Shown here: in pieces, positions 22,453-35,018 of the stretch
Position numbering within the stretch: the first letter of the stretch is position 1
Layout: every line of letters begins with the position of its first letter
Source of the DNA: Cunninghamia lanceolata
Lineage: Eukaryota; Streptophyta; Pinopsida; Cupressales; Cupressaceae
Direction: 5' to 3'
DNA length: 64,000 nucleotides
NCBI GenBank assembly: GCA_027924645.1
Contig: BSBN01000829.1
Span: 1,860,001 to 1,924,000 of the forward strand
Notes under the pieces: model-generated
The model's database searches: none
What the model was told of the DNA's origin: nothing
The model's input: only the letters and a program-made list of their open reading frames with translations
Position numbers and translations under genes: made by a program

Positions 22453-25400
22453 TGTCATGCCCACAATTCTCATGCAGTTACGACACACAACACACATTTC
22501 ATGTCCACATTTGTCATGGGGTCATGACATGAAATGTCAAAAACTTTTCCACGTGTCCCTACAAACCCCCTTGTACGCATCTACGTGCTCAGTGGTAATA
22601 TGCATAAGGCATAAACATGTCAAGCATATTTGGGGAAGTGCATCTACCTATGCAATCCCCTACGTGATGAAAGCTGACTAGGGGGTTATGCAATGCGATG
22701 TGAGCCACTTCTAGGGTTAGAGCGGATTTAATGCAAACCCTAAGCTTCCTAGGTGAAAGAGATGATTTCGACTGAATCAAACTCAAACCTTAACTCTAAT
22801 GCAATAATAAAATCAAAAATAAAAATGCATCCAATGGTATGATGGTCACATGATAAAATGGAGTGATTAAATGAAAAACATAAAAATGTCGTAAAGAAAA
22901 TAAAACCCTAAAAACTGGGAAAAATTCAACAGCATAATGCATTTTCAATAAATGAAATAAATATTTTTTTTAAAAAAAGAAAACCCTAAGAAGTAATTAA
23001 GGCAAAAATTAAAATAATTAACAAAAAGGATAAAAAAAGGAATTTCCAAGGTTACCACTCGACAAAATTATAAAATTAAAATTAAAATAAACGACCAAAA
23101 TAAAACTCAATACTTGAGTCTGTTAATAAATATAATTTCGTCAATTACATTTATTAATGAACTCAAGTTGAAATAACTAAAAAGGAGGGAAGATTAAAAT
23201 ATTCCCCCTAGGATAAAATTGGATAAATTAAAATTAAATTCAATAGAAGGTTTCCCAACACAATAAATTAAAAAGACAAATAATTAAAATGAAAGCCCCA
23301 AAATTATTAACCTACAAAGAGAAAAAGCTTCCCATTTAAAATAAAATAAACCATCCCACTAATTAAAAATTTCCACATGGAATAAAATTCAAACTCACAA
23401 AATATTAAAATCAACTTAAATAGAACTAAAACTGAAAGAAAGTCAAACAAATCTAAAATGATCCAAAAGCAAAAGAGAGGGAAATATAATTTCCCATGCA
23501 CATGGAAAGAAAATAATGAAATAATTAAAATAAAACTTCTAGTTTCCCACTCACTCCATCTAAACCCTAACCATTTTTTTCTTACTATTTTCTACATGAG
23601 ATCCCTAACCCTAATCTCTAACTTATTCTTTTGTTTTGTTTCCTCCTATTTTCTTTTCTCCTTTTTTTTGTTCTTCCATTTTGTTTTGCAGATACGGTTT
23701 GAAAATGGAGTGGCAGCCATGGAAATACCTCACAGAGGTATATATTTACTGAATATACACAGTAGGGTTTCCTTTCTTTTTATTTTTGTTTTTGATAGGT
23801 GTCGCCGCCATTGGGGACATTTCTGTAGATTTTAAGTTCTTTTGTTGTTAAGCTTCGGTGGTGGTATGAGGTGTGGAGAGGGGGTCGTGCCCCAACCCAC
23901 ACCCTTGGGTGTGGGTGAGGGCACAGTCCCCTCCCCACACCCTACGGTTGCAATAACAGTGGGGCAGCAATTGTGGCCACTGTCCCACTATTCCCTTCTC
24001 TCTTCTTTGTAACAACAAACAAACCTTCAAAAATCTAGGGTTTCATTACATTCTATTTGATATAATTTATCTTTGACCTGAATCAAATGCATTTAATATA
24101 TATAGTGATTTGTTCACATTAAACCATTCAGTTTGTTATAATATTCAGAAATATATATATGTATATGTATCTGTATATATAAATTGTGTGTTCATATCAC
24201 CAGTGAGGCAGAATACATTAATAACCAGAAATATATAAAATACCACAACTACAAAATAGAAAATATAACCAGATTTGTAACTCAAAACAACCAATGTATA
24301 CATTTTTGAAAGAAAAATGCACAGAATACTACTTTTCTTTTCCTTCCTTTTTTTATTTTGAACAGAAATAATAATTCAAAGAAAAATAGTATATTTTCTT
24401 TTGACAGAAATTTGAAAAGGGAAATTTCTTTACTCTCAAACAGCAAAACAATTTGATCCATTTTTCCAAATTATACATTTCATGAAACAGATTTTTTTTA
24501 CATAAGAATCTAAGCATTTTCTTTATTCTTAAAACCCATTTCCATAGGACAAATCTATTCTCCTTTCTAAATAAACACTCAATAATAGCAATACTGCAAC
24601 ATATATATCTATTCCTTTTGAATGAAATTGACAGCAACTATACCCCTTTTTTTAAAAGTAAAGAACAGCAACTAAATAAAATCTCTTTTGTCAAACCTTC
24701 CAAAACCACATAAGCACAATAACAATTCAATGAACACATAATTTTTCTTAAATATATAAAGAGGAATAATACACTCTTGAATTTCTCTTCCACACTCAAG
24801 AGAAAGGAGAGTAACAATTTGACAAAAATTGCAATAAGGCCTCTAAGGCCATGGCTCACAACAGCCAACTGAATAATGCAAACAAGGTGAAAATGGACTT
24901 CTCCAAGCTCCCTTTCTTCCAACTAAAAACCTACAATAATACAACACAAAAAGGGGGACCAAGCCACTAAGGAATGCCCTCCTCCCTATCACAGACCCGC
25001 TAATGGGTCACCCCCAAGCTAGGGAGGTAGGATTCACACAGTTGCACAAACAAACCAAAACAAAGAAATCTCCAAACACACAAAATTTACTCCCTTGGAT
25101 TTGCACATAACAAAACTCAATAAAAATGAGTTCGGAGGGGGGTAGGGGAGTGGACCCCTCAACTCAAGAGGTCACCCCAAGAACTCCAAAAAACCATAAC
25201 ATCTCAAGGCCTCAAGCCATAGCAAAATATACACATATCTCCATAAATCTCAAAACCATCATGGCACTCTTGCCATCCAAATTTCTCCCAAACATCATAG
25301 AATGCCCTCAAAGCTATAAATAGAACAACAATAAGGAGGTGACCTCGAGGAGGTTCACTCTCCCCCACCCCAAACTTGTTGAGCCCTTCCTCCAAATGGA

Positions 25401-26905
25401 GGTGCTCTCACCACACCCAACGCACACAAAAAATAAAAAAAGGACATAACAACCCACATAATTTTCAACCACATACACAAAAAGAAATAACATAAGCAAA
25501 AAGGGAAATGGCCATTGCCATGGAGCTTACCTTCAAAAGCCCTAAAATGGAAGCACGTTTGAAGAAGAGCTCCAAGATTCTCCAAGTCTTCAATCTCCAA
25601 AAATTTTCTAACACTCCCAAAACCTCCAAGAAATAGAAAGAAAATTTCAAAAAAAAAGAACCCCACACTCCTCTCCAAAAGGAGATAATATAGGCCTTCC
25701 AATTTGGCCTTAAGGAATGAGAAGGTGACACTTGTCACCTTCTCCTTCCTCATCCCATGCCTCTTGCAAGGGAGAAGGAGTGTGAGGGTGACAAGTGTCA
25801 CCCTCCAATCCATTCAAACCCTCACCTTATCCACTTGTGCTCTCACACATGTGTGAGAGACCAAGTGGAGAGGTGACAACTCCCTCCAAGCCTCCATGAG
25901 GATAAGGGATGCCACATGGCATCCTCTTATTCTCCAAAAGATCAATCTCCCTCCAAGATGCTCTCACATGTGTGAGTCTTGGAGGGAGATCCCACACACT
26001 TGGGGGTCTTGAAGACCTCCCAAGTCTTCTTGGTGAAGGGATCCCCAAAATTTGGGAAGGGAGATGGGTCTTTCCCAAAGCACGACTCATCTCCCATCCC
26101 TAGCCATTTCAAAATTCGTCACTTTTACTAAACCCTGGTTTAGAGTGACCAAAAGTGACTTACCCTAGGGTTTAGTAAGTCCAAATGGACCCTAGGCCCT
26201 AGGGTTACCACCTAGGGTAAGTTTGGGACACTAAAACACACTTAGGGAGGTATAAAATCACTTTAAATGGCCCATAAATAAAAATAATACCAAATGGTGT
26301 AAATCAAATATAAATATACAACACATGATATAAATCAATTTAAGAAGGGTGAACTAGGCCAACTAAATAAATCAAACATGTACTAAAACATCATCCGATC
26401 AAACGTGATCCTCATCCCTCTTGGGAATGGATCAGCTTTACAAGGAATTACAAATGTGTGAAAACTACCTCTGATTTCCCCTAGCCTGGGAATATAACCT
26501 ACGCAACTAGATCAAGAGTCAATCACATCATGGATAATCATAGCTGAAGCAACATAAATTAAAGTCATGTCAATGCATACAACATTACTCATTCACAACA
26601 TAATTAAAATTAAAATTGTATTTTCTATCAAATGTCTCATAATCATCATCAAATAATAAATCCACATAATAAACTTGTAATCACATCAATAATCATCATC
26701 AAATATATCTCACATGTCTAACATCATCATAACATTAAAATATGATCTAATCAAATCACCACATGTCTAATCAATGCCAAACCAAAAATCAGGAGATATA
26801 ATTTAAATCTTCATACTGGAAACAATAGTCTCTAAATGTCTGATAATGTCACCAACTATAATGCAAAATGATCAAAATAGGGAAGTGAAAATATTCAACC
26901 TCACA
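22453..26905 (-). repeat. Element C 5' LTR (right)
   Basis: A 4453-base partner of 12949-17498, starting TGTCATGCCC and ending CAACCTCACA, followed by TGTTT. A palindrome array equivalent to that of the left LTR lies at 25719-26222. Confidence 0.9.
25719..26222. repeat. Array of short palindromes in element C right LTR
   Basis: The same series as at 16310-16815. The first member here is a perfect inverted repeat with 12-base arms (GAGAAGGTGACA at 25719-25730, TGTCACCTTCTC at 25733-25744). The CTCTCACACA/TGTGTGAGAG 20-mer is intact at 25840-25859. Confidence 0.85.
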
Positions 26906-26910
26906 TGTTT

Positions 26911-28875
26911 CCTTAACATTCTTCTTGACATTTTTTAACATAATTTCATCATATGTGCCAAACCTCTCAGTAGAGGGATCCTTTGGGTTGCGGAGAAGTA
27001 TGTTAGCATATCCTATCAAATCAAATTCTGGCACCTCATAGGGAAAGGTTGTAATCCAAAAATTTCTTGGCTCAACAGCCTCCATATAACAATTGTCTTT
27101 GTCAACCATAAAGGTGATATCATTTTTGTACTTTTATACAACCTTGGTAGGAATTCTTTCTCTAGATTGCATATCAATCTGAAAAGTCTTGAAGAATCCC
27201 CAAAATAATGTATTACAATGTTTGTGATTAGAAAAACTTCTCATGTAGTCTTTGATTTGATGGGCAACTGGTTTATCTGATTTCCACACTACTCCATTGA
27301 AGGCAACTCATTCAAATAATAAAACATGAGACATATAACTAGGGAACCATACTAGAATTTGTATTTGGTTTCTTTTGTCCTTTTTAACTTGTCTAAGAGT
27401 TGTTGCTAAAGAAGTTCACAAAGATCAAAAAAATTCCTTCCTTAACCATCTGATATGTTGTGTGAATTCCTAATGTAGAAGAAAAGTTATCCCTATTTGT
27501 AAAGTAGATTTTGTATGCAATACCCATGGTTGCATATCGGACCCCCAAGTCATCAATATCATCTATTGTCAAGGTTCTCTTGTCAAATTTATCTTTGGTA
27601 AGCCTCATTACCTCTTCATTCTTAACATACTTCAGTACAGGCACAGGTTCGGAGGAGCATAAACCTATCACTGCCTTTATGTAATCCTTGGTGATATAAG
27701 TAGAAGATTTCTTCATGAATCTAGCTTAGGGCAATTCTCACCCAAGCATCTTCATACTAAAAGTTTGGAAAACCCTTCCAGATGTCTAAGTTTTTAGTGG
27801 CAATGTTTGCAAATTCAGGCTTTAACTTGAAATCATCCCCCAACAAATGGTCATTTCTGAATTGTTTGAGTTTAAGATGGTCAAACTCATCAATTAGAGA
27901 GTGGATATACATCCAAACATCTTCCATATGTCATACATTTGCAAGAAATCATGAGAATGCCTCAGCTTCATTAGTTATGGTGGATTTAAAAGGATGCTTC
28001 TTGAATTTAGGCCTTGGCCTTTCAACTATATTTGTTATCACTAGTGTTACCATTGCAATATCTTCAAAGCTAGGGTTTAACCAAAAAGATGAAAAATACC
28101 TGGAAGTGTGGTGATAAATCTCACTTGATCAACTTGCTAAGTGCTTTCAAATCTCCTTTATCTCTTCATAACTTTTGTCTTTACTCATTTATGATCAAAA
28201 GTGATCAAGAATCATCTATATAAACATTCAACAAACAATTTCCCTCCACATTAATTGTAGTCCCTGTTTTAATCTAATTTTCTCTTCTTTCATATGCAGA
28301 ACCTTGTAAACCTTCAAAAATCCTCCACAGATCATTTAAATGCTCTAGAATTTTTGTTAAGATTATCTACATGTTGGGTTCTTACATCACCATGAAGAGA
28401 GGATGGTGAATTTTTAGAAATGACTCTCCATGAGCCAATGAAACCTCTTAGTAGAAGTTCATGTCATTGTAAACCCTAAATTCTTCTGGATTCTAACACA
28501 TTTAGAGATTTTTCTCTAGAATTTTCATTAGAATCCTTTAATTCCTTAATCATATCATTCTCATGCTAGTACTGATCCATGTGCTGAAAATTCAACATCT
28601 TCCATGTTTAGGGGTTTGAGAATTGTACTATTGAAACTCCCCCTAACCCAGTGTTTTTCCTTTTAATTATTGGAGGACCCACCTGCATTAAGCAGAGGCC
28701 CAGAAATATCACTAACTTCCTTCTTCTTCAATACTTTGTTCATTTCCACTCTTTTCTGAGCAACATCAATGGGTTTCACATACTTTCTAGAATTCCTTGT
28801 TTGATTGCACTCATGGCAGGTGCACTTAGTTTGCTGAGTATTTTCACTCCTTCTTTCCCTCTATTTGTAGTTATC
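26911..28875 (-). pseudogene. Element B unrecognised ORF region (5' part)
   Basis: Frames at 27393-27716 (KKSSTYITKDYIKAVIGLCS, VRYATMGIAYKIYFTNRDNF) and 26911-27109 (VEPRNFWITTFPYEVPEFDL, YANILLRNPKDPSTERFGTY) are separated by stops. They look like a degenerate globular domain rather than low-complexity sequence. I cannot match them to protease, integrase or RT. The region continues across element C into 12943-10595. Confidence 0.5.
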
Positions 28876-29995
28876 TACTTTGTGGAAAAACCTATTACAA
28901 GTATAATAGTATCCATAAAATGATTGAGCATTGTCCCTATTAAACCTTGGCATTTTACTTCTGCACTCATTGTCCTATGTCCCAGCTTGTTGCATGCATA
29001 ACATTTAATAGAACTTTGGTTTATCCTACTTCTGCACTTAACAACTTTATGACCAATTTTATTGCAAGTGTAACATCTTAAAGCTTTTTGATTCCTCTTG
29101 TTTCTACAATCCATAGCTTTGTAACCAAATTTATTGCAAATAAAACAATTGCCATTGAAGCTTTAAGAATACCTGATGTGAGCTAGTTGCCTTTGAGGAT
29201 ACTTGAAATTTTTCTTCACATTCTTCCTTTGTCTTTGGACAAGAGTGAATTCATGTTCCTTTGGATCTCTGTAATTTTTTCTCTTTATAGCACCTTCAGT
29301 GAAGGTTTCTTCTCTCCTAGATTCAGACATTCCTGCTATATGAAAGTTATCATATAAGTTTGCAGAAGCATTGATCATAGGACTCTTTCCCTTATCAAAA
29401 CCGAGACCTATTTTTTCTTTTGTTGGATTTTGTGAACTTATTATTTCATCAAGAACATCAGTTCCTCCTTTCAGTTTTAGTCCCTTGTCAATCTGTTATT
29501 TTGCCATTTCTAGTTCTTTCCTTAGAGTGACAACTTCTTCAAGTTTTGTACATTTAGCTGATTCCTCATTGAGCTTGATATTTAAGCAATCTTCAATCCT
29601 TTTTTCTTCTTCAACAATGACCTTTAACTTTGAGATCGTGTCTTCAGCCTCCTTGGGCTTGTCACTTCCTTTATCTCCTTCTATTAGATTTTTTAGTTTC
29701 CCAATTTCTTCTTTTGATTCTTTGGCTTTTGTCTTTAACTTATCAATTTTCTCCTTTGCTTTTTCAAGTATGTCTTCCTATTCTAAGTTTAGATCTTTTT
29801 ATTCCTCAAGTTCATTAAGGGTTGTCTCAAGAGTTCTTCTTCAAGATCTATTTCACACTCATTAGACTCAAAGTCCCAACCTTCAGGATCCATTTCTTCT
29901 AGATTGGGTTCTGGTACAAATATATCATTGTTCATCACTTCAGATTCCATGTATTCAAGTGGAGGATCTACCTCAGTGGTCAAGCTTCTTAGAGG
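28876..29995 (-). pseudogene. Element B gag remnant: coiled coil plus multiple zinc knuckles
   Basis: Downstream of the PBS, the minus strand reads an acidic segment (EMDPEGWDFESNECEIDLEE). A long coiled coil follows (EKAKEKIDKLKTKAKESKEE, KLKNLIEGDKGSDKPKEAED), then LDEIISSQNPTKEKIGLGFD, a motif also seen in element A's gag as LDEIINS. Knuckles then follow: CFICNKFGYKAMDC (His to Tyr), CYTCNKIGHKVVKC (intact), CYACNKLGHRTM with a one-base frameshift before its last Cys, and a degenerate fourth. The UBN2 capsid half is absent, so particle assembly would depend on another element's Gag (inference). Confidence 0.75.
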
Positions 29996-30001
29996 TACTT
30001 G

Positions 30002-30013
30002 GCTCTGATACAA
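30002..30013 (-). other. Element B primer-binding site (tRNA-iMet type, one mismatch)
   Basis: The plus strand GCTCTGATACAA is the complement of TTGTATCAGAGC, one base off the iMet PBS, placed two bases inside the right LTR. Confidence 0.8.
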
Positions 30014-30015
30014 AT

Positions 30016-31846
30016 TGTTGAACACAATGGGGTAGTAAGAGGGGGGTGAATCAACACACTTAAAAAATTTAATCAAACATTTACTAATAAAACTGAATAT
30101 ATCTGAAAACATGCAAATCAAGAGTCAACACATAACACCATTGTTTTTACATGGACAACCCTAAAACAGGGAAAAACCATGGTGAGGATTAGCTCACAAT
30201 ATAATATGCTCACTACAAAAGTATTACAACATTGTGTTAGGGCTTCAACCCCAGGAAGCTACTACTCTCTGAATGCTCAACTCACTGCTATTACAATGAT
30301 AATATAGATATAGACTGCTATGGAGAACACATATGTTGTATGTTGAAGGTGCAGTCTACTATTCTTGCTCAAAGTTTGTCTTCAAACTGATTTTGCACAT
30401 TTCAAATCTTCTTCTACTCTACTATATTATTATTCACCTTAATTACATTTCAAATAATTTATATCTTCTATATATATCCTCTACAAGATCTTGAAACATT
30501 GATTAGGTCAGCAGCCAGAGTAATACAGAGTGTAACATGTAGCTTATCACCATTCAGCCATAACACATGTAAAATGATAGTAAAGTTTGTTGTGGACCTC
30601 AGGGCCTTGTGAAAAATAGCATTCCATACCTTCTAGACTTGGGGAAACTAGTCAGGAGCCTCTGCATACAATAGATACTTTACCAGTCGGCTCATACTTC
30701 TTGACATTATTAGTTATTCATCTTTCAACTACCAGGGAGAAACCAAAAACTCAATGCACACCAAGGATTCAATCATAGAAAAACTCAAAAACATCCATAC
30801 ACCTTTCCAAAGAGGTATCATACCAAACTATGCATCCACAAGACATGAAATATATCAATCTATAGAGAACAGAGTCTTCTGGACCTTATGTAATCCTTCA
30901 TAACCTAAAATATGAAGTTGTGGTGAAGTATAGGGCATGAAACCTTTTGGGAATGATTAAAGATGTTAATTTATGCAACTCATTAGATCCACACATCTTT
31001 TTATGGAGTTTCCAGAGGAATTCAAAAATAGCTTAAGTACTTACAGTTCCAGAAGATGGTTATACTTGAATTCTACTTGCAGACAAGTATCAGAGAATAA
31101 AGAATGTCTACATGTGGATCATACCTGATGTATTATGGACGATTTGGAACCTTTACATAAGCTTTGATGAAAGAACTATATATGTTTCATCTTTTGTAGA
31201 ACTTAACTTGTGCATTTAGGCTCTGGAATACATTGTGATGCTTTTGTCACTAGAGCATTGTCTTTGCAGACCACTAGAACATTTGAGACTTCACTAAAGC
31301 ATATAACATGTTAATCTTAGTCATTCCTTAGATCTGCATGACAAACAGATCTCTTCTAGAGGAATGCAAAGCATTCCATTATCTCCTCATTACTGCTCTT
31401 CTCTGTCTAGGTGATGGTCGATGAACTAACCCTTGTAACTTTTCATGCTGAGTAAGTGAGAGGCTGAAACCTTAGATATGTCAACTCATGTCAGAAGCTA
31501 TCATTAGAACCACATGGCCAAATCCTTCTTTGTGGAGATATGCAGACCAATTCAAGTTGACTCTACCTTAGAATGTGCACTGTGAATGCCTTAGGCACTT
31601 TTCAACTTCTTACCCTTGAGTACGGTACTCCTAATTGATTAGATGTGTATGTGTGTATGTAGGAATCATACTATGATATGAGTGTTTGCCTCCACATCAT
31701 GTTCAAACCCAAAAATGATCCATACTTAGACTATTTCTTCTTCTCCCTTGCTTATTTGTCTTGAGCATACTAACTCCTTTGTATAAGTCTTGTCTATACA
31801 TTTCCATTTGATATGTTGACATGAATGACAACACATATGGCCAACA
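30016..31846 (-). repeat. Element B 5' LTR (right)
   Basis: Begins TGTTGAACACAATGG and ends ATGGCCAACA. It is the partner of 8642-10568, about 100 bases shorter through indels, and is followed by the AAGAG duplication at 31847-31851. Confidence 0.9.
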
Positions 31847-31851
31847 AAGAG

Positions 31852-32729
31852 TACTTTGCATCACAACCTCTAGAGCTCATTCACATAGACTTGTGTGGAC
31901 TCACCAAGACAAGGGTTATGCAAGGAGAAAGATACTTTATGTTACTAATTGATGACTTTTCTAGGATGACATGGGTTACCTTTTTGAAGGAGAAATCTAA
32001 AGCATTGGATAAATTTAAGGCATTCAAAGACTTAGTGGAGAATGAGATAGGCATGAGGATCAAATGTCTTAGATCATATAGAGGAGGTGAATTCACTTCA
32101 AATAAATTCGAAGTTTTTTTGTGAAACATGGGATACAAAGACAATATTCAGTGGTGAGAACTCCACAACAAAATGGAGTAGTGGAAAGGAAGAATAGAAC
32201 TGTTCAGGGAATGGCTAGAATCATGTTGAATGAATCCAAGGTTCCTGACATGTTTTGGAGAGATGCAGTGCACATAGCAGTTTATATCCTCAACTGAGGA
32301 TAACTCAGCATAAATCATGACAAAACACCATATGAGTTATGGAAGGGAAGGCCAGCATCTATGAAATACTTCAAAGTGTTTGGAAGTCCTTGTTATATTA
32401 GAAGAGACAAAGAAGATTTGGGGAAGTTTGATACAAGGGTTGATGAAGGAATATTTTTGGGCTCCTCTTCAAGGAGCAGAGCCTACAAATTCTTCAACAA
32501 GAGGTTGCATAAAATGGTTGAGAGCACAAATGTCAAGATAAATGAGGAGAAAATCTATCAAGATGAATCACAAGAAGATAACTATCATAATGAGGAAAGG
32601 TACAAAGAAGATGTAGAAGAAAGTAAGTTGAAATAGTTGAGCAAAGGAGCACTAAGACATCACCAAAGGCACCAGCAAAGACACCATCTAAGTTTTTTCA
32701 GAGGAACCACCCAAAATATTTGATAATAG
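31852..32729 (+). pseudogene. Element A integrase core and pol linker
   Basis: Continues the reading cut at 8641: LELIHIDLCGLTKTRVMQGE (first catalytic Asp present in HIDLCG), then LIDDFSRMTWVTFLKEKSKA. LRSYRGGEFTSNKF follows, in which the second catalytic Asp (usually SDRGGEF) is Tyr. After a frameshift near 32120, TPQQNGVVERKNRT carries the catalytic Glu. Next come YELWKGRPASMKYFKVFGSP and GIFLGSSSRSRAYKFFNKRL (32361-32636). The line runs to HPKYLIIGD at 32734, where element D interrupts. A retroviral-type integrase joins cDNA to target DNA; this copy lacks an active-site residue. Confidence 0.9.
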
Positions 32730-32734
32730 GAGAT
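32730..32734 (+). other. Target-site duplication GAGAT of element D (left copy)
   Basis: GAGAT at 32730-32734 and at 38851-38855. Closing the gap restores the element A reading IIGD-DR-V between integrase and RT. Confidence 0.88.
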
Positions 32735-33995
32735 TGTCATATCAGAAAATGTCCCCTTGGGGGATTTTCCCTCTTAAAATTGAGCTCTCAGCTCCTTAGA
32801 ATTCATTTAGAGCATCTTGTGTGTTAATTTTGACTCCCAATGAGAAAACCCTGAAGTCTTATGGCAAATAGGACCTAGGGGTGCTATTTTGATGATCCTT
32901 GAACAAAAATGGGAGGGTGGACCTGGGCGCTAGTGCCCTAGTCCTACCCTATTTCGGGTCTACCCTAAATTTAAATGTTGGTTTTATGACCATTATTTAG
33001 GTCCTATGCCAACATCTCAAGTTTGAATTATGAAATTCTTAGCGGGAATCTTTGTAGTTGCATATATAAGCATGATTAGGTTTTCATTTGTAATCTACAA
33101 GCTAACTAGAAGATGATTGCGAACTTTAGGCATATTTGTGATTTCAAGATATTCATTGTTGCAGAGCAGAGCATTGTTATTATGTTTGTGATTACAGATT
33201 TGACTTCATCTTCTCATGTGAAGAGCCTTTATTTATGTGAGATATAAACTACAAGGTGATACCTATTGTGTTTTTTGTCATTTATCATTTAGATTTTGCC
33301 TCTATCTCGTAGGGATACATACTCTCATCTGACAACGGTGTTCGGAAGACTTGAATGTCTCTCTGGGGCTTGACCGAGGCAAGCCTCTAAACACCACAAC
33401 CCCCTCCCACAATCCTTTGTGATTGTAGGTTACATGTATCAAGTTTTGCAGAGTAGAGTTGCAAAAAGGAGGTTGTAGACAACAAGGATTCAGGATCTGA
33501 AAGAAAGAGGATAAAGGTGAACATTTCAAGACAAGGGCGCTAGTGCCAGTGTCCTCCATCTTTTTTGGGGTAGAAAGGGAAGATGTAGTGCAAATCAATG
33601 TCAGAAGGAGATTCAGATTCTATGAGAAAAAATGTACTCTGGATAGGGGCGCTAGTGCCAATGTCCTCGACTGTTTCACATTCCAAATTTCAAAAAATAG
33701 TGAGTTAACAATCTATGTTCTTCGTCTCAGTCGGAAAGGATTTGTCATAATTCATTAATTTTTCTTACTATTTTGCTTATTTAGTGTTTTGAGAGTAATT
33801 GAGCATTAAATTGAGATATTGTTTGATACATCTAAACTTCCACATCATTCCAAGTTGCAGCCCAACCTAATAGGTGATTTCTCTCACTTAGTGGAGATTC
33901 AACTTGGTTGATATGCCCTTGAATGTTTGGTGAGAAGGGAGAATTTGCCTTTGAAACCTAAACCAAAACATCTCCCCTTTTTTTTAAGCCTAAAA
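32735..33995 (+). repeat. Element D 5' LTR
   Basis: Begins TGTCATATCAGAAAATG. Matches 37615-38850 over its length. It contains the motif GGGCGCTAGTGCC three times (about 32926, 33535, 33649). The inner border, near CCTAAAAA, is approximate. Confidence 0.87.
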
Positions 33996-35018
33996 ATTTT
34001 GGTGAACTTGTGTTTTTGGACTTTTTGAATCTTGTTGTGTGTTATTTGATAGATTCACATTCATTCATTTCATTGCATTCGAAAAATTACCAAAAAAATT
34101 AAAAATTTTAAAAAATTTCAAAAACAAATTGCATTCTAGGGTTTAAATTTTCACATAGTTTGCATTAATTTAGTTGCATTTTATTTAATTTATAATTTTT
34201 GCATTAAATCTGAAATTTATTTTTCATCATACATTTATTGCATTTGAAAAATTACAAAAAAATTGAAAATTTTGAAAAAATTGGCATCTTAGGCTTGCAT
34301 TTTAACATAATTTGAATTAATTAGAATTTAATTTAATTTAATTTATTTAATTTTCATTAGATATGATTTAAATTACATAAATTCATCATTTAGTATTCAC
34401 TTGCATTGCATTTTCATGCTTAAATTGTCAAAAATTGCTTGAAATTGTGCATTTTCATAAAAAATTAGTTTTGCATTAGCTAGGGTTTGTAGTCAAAATC
34501 TTGTTTCATATTTTACTATCCTTTTCAAAAACTCATTAGGACTGATTCCTAATTGTAGTGTTTCATCATAGTGGCTTTCTTGCAAAATTTCATGTCTAGG
34601 GTTTGAAAATCTTGCATTTTGACTAGATTTGGCCTTATCGTCTCTCTAGAATTGTATTACAAGCGTGTTGTGAGGGATTTTTTGGCATTATTTGACTGAT
34701 ATTAGGGTTATTATCTGATGCCCCTCCTCAAATTCCCTACAACACCCCTTTTATTAGGCTTTTAAATTGAAAATTGGCAAAAAATTACATATTTTAGGTG
34801 TATTCTCACTAGGTTTTAACTTGTCATCACTCTAGACTTGCATCAAAGGCATGTTGTAAAGGATATTATTGCATCATTAGACTGTTATTAGACATATTAT
34901 TTTCTTTCCCTCTTGAAATTTTTCACAACACCTCTTCTTTCACTCATTTGTATTGAAAAAAGTTGAAAAATCTAGCATTTTAGGTCATTTTCATACATAG
35001 TTTTGCATTCATACACCA
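33996..35018 (+). other. Element D AT-rich untranslated leader
   Basis: About 1 kb of strongly AT-rich sequence with recurring short units (AAAATTACAAAAAAATTGAAAATTTT-like, TTGCATTTTCAT, and two related TTAGACTG/TGACTGATATTAG blocks about 180 bases apart). No ORF and no obvious PBS. Confidence 0.6.

Larger units (their letters stand above)
12949..26905 (-). mobile_element. Element C: Ty3/gypsy LTR retrotransposon with 4.5 kb LTRs, nested in B
   Basis: The LTRs at 12949-17498 and 22453-26905 begin TGTCATG and end CTCACA, with TGTTT target duplications. The PBS (22439-22450) and polypurine tract (17499-17510) show minus orientation. The internal 4.95 kb has gag, protease, RT, integrase and a C-terminal chromodomain-like segment, in gypsy order. 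The LTRs are unusually long and remain very similar, apart from an extra segment of some 150-250 bases in the left copy around 14280-14470. All coding regions carry stops. Being inside B, it inserted after B did. Confidence 0.93.
8642..31846 (-). mobile_element. Element B: minus-strand copia-derived element without visible pol, containing element C
   Basis: The LTRs (8642-10568 and 30016-31846) are bracketed by AAGAG duplications. The PBS next to the right LTR and polypurine tract next to the left LTR show minus orientation. After removing C (12949-26905 plus one TSD), the internal region is about 5.5 kb. It encodes a copia gag C-terminal half (coiled coil plus several zinc knuckles) and then long Lys/Glu-rich reading frames I do not recognise. 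No protease, integrase, RT or RNase H is visible. It is best described as a large non-autonomous LTR derivative. Confidence 0.85.

Noticed and set aside
29371..29865. 164-codon Ser/Phe-rich plus ORF
   Set aside because: Antisense of the Lys/Glu-rich coiled coil in element B gag.
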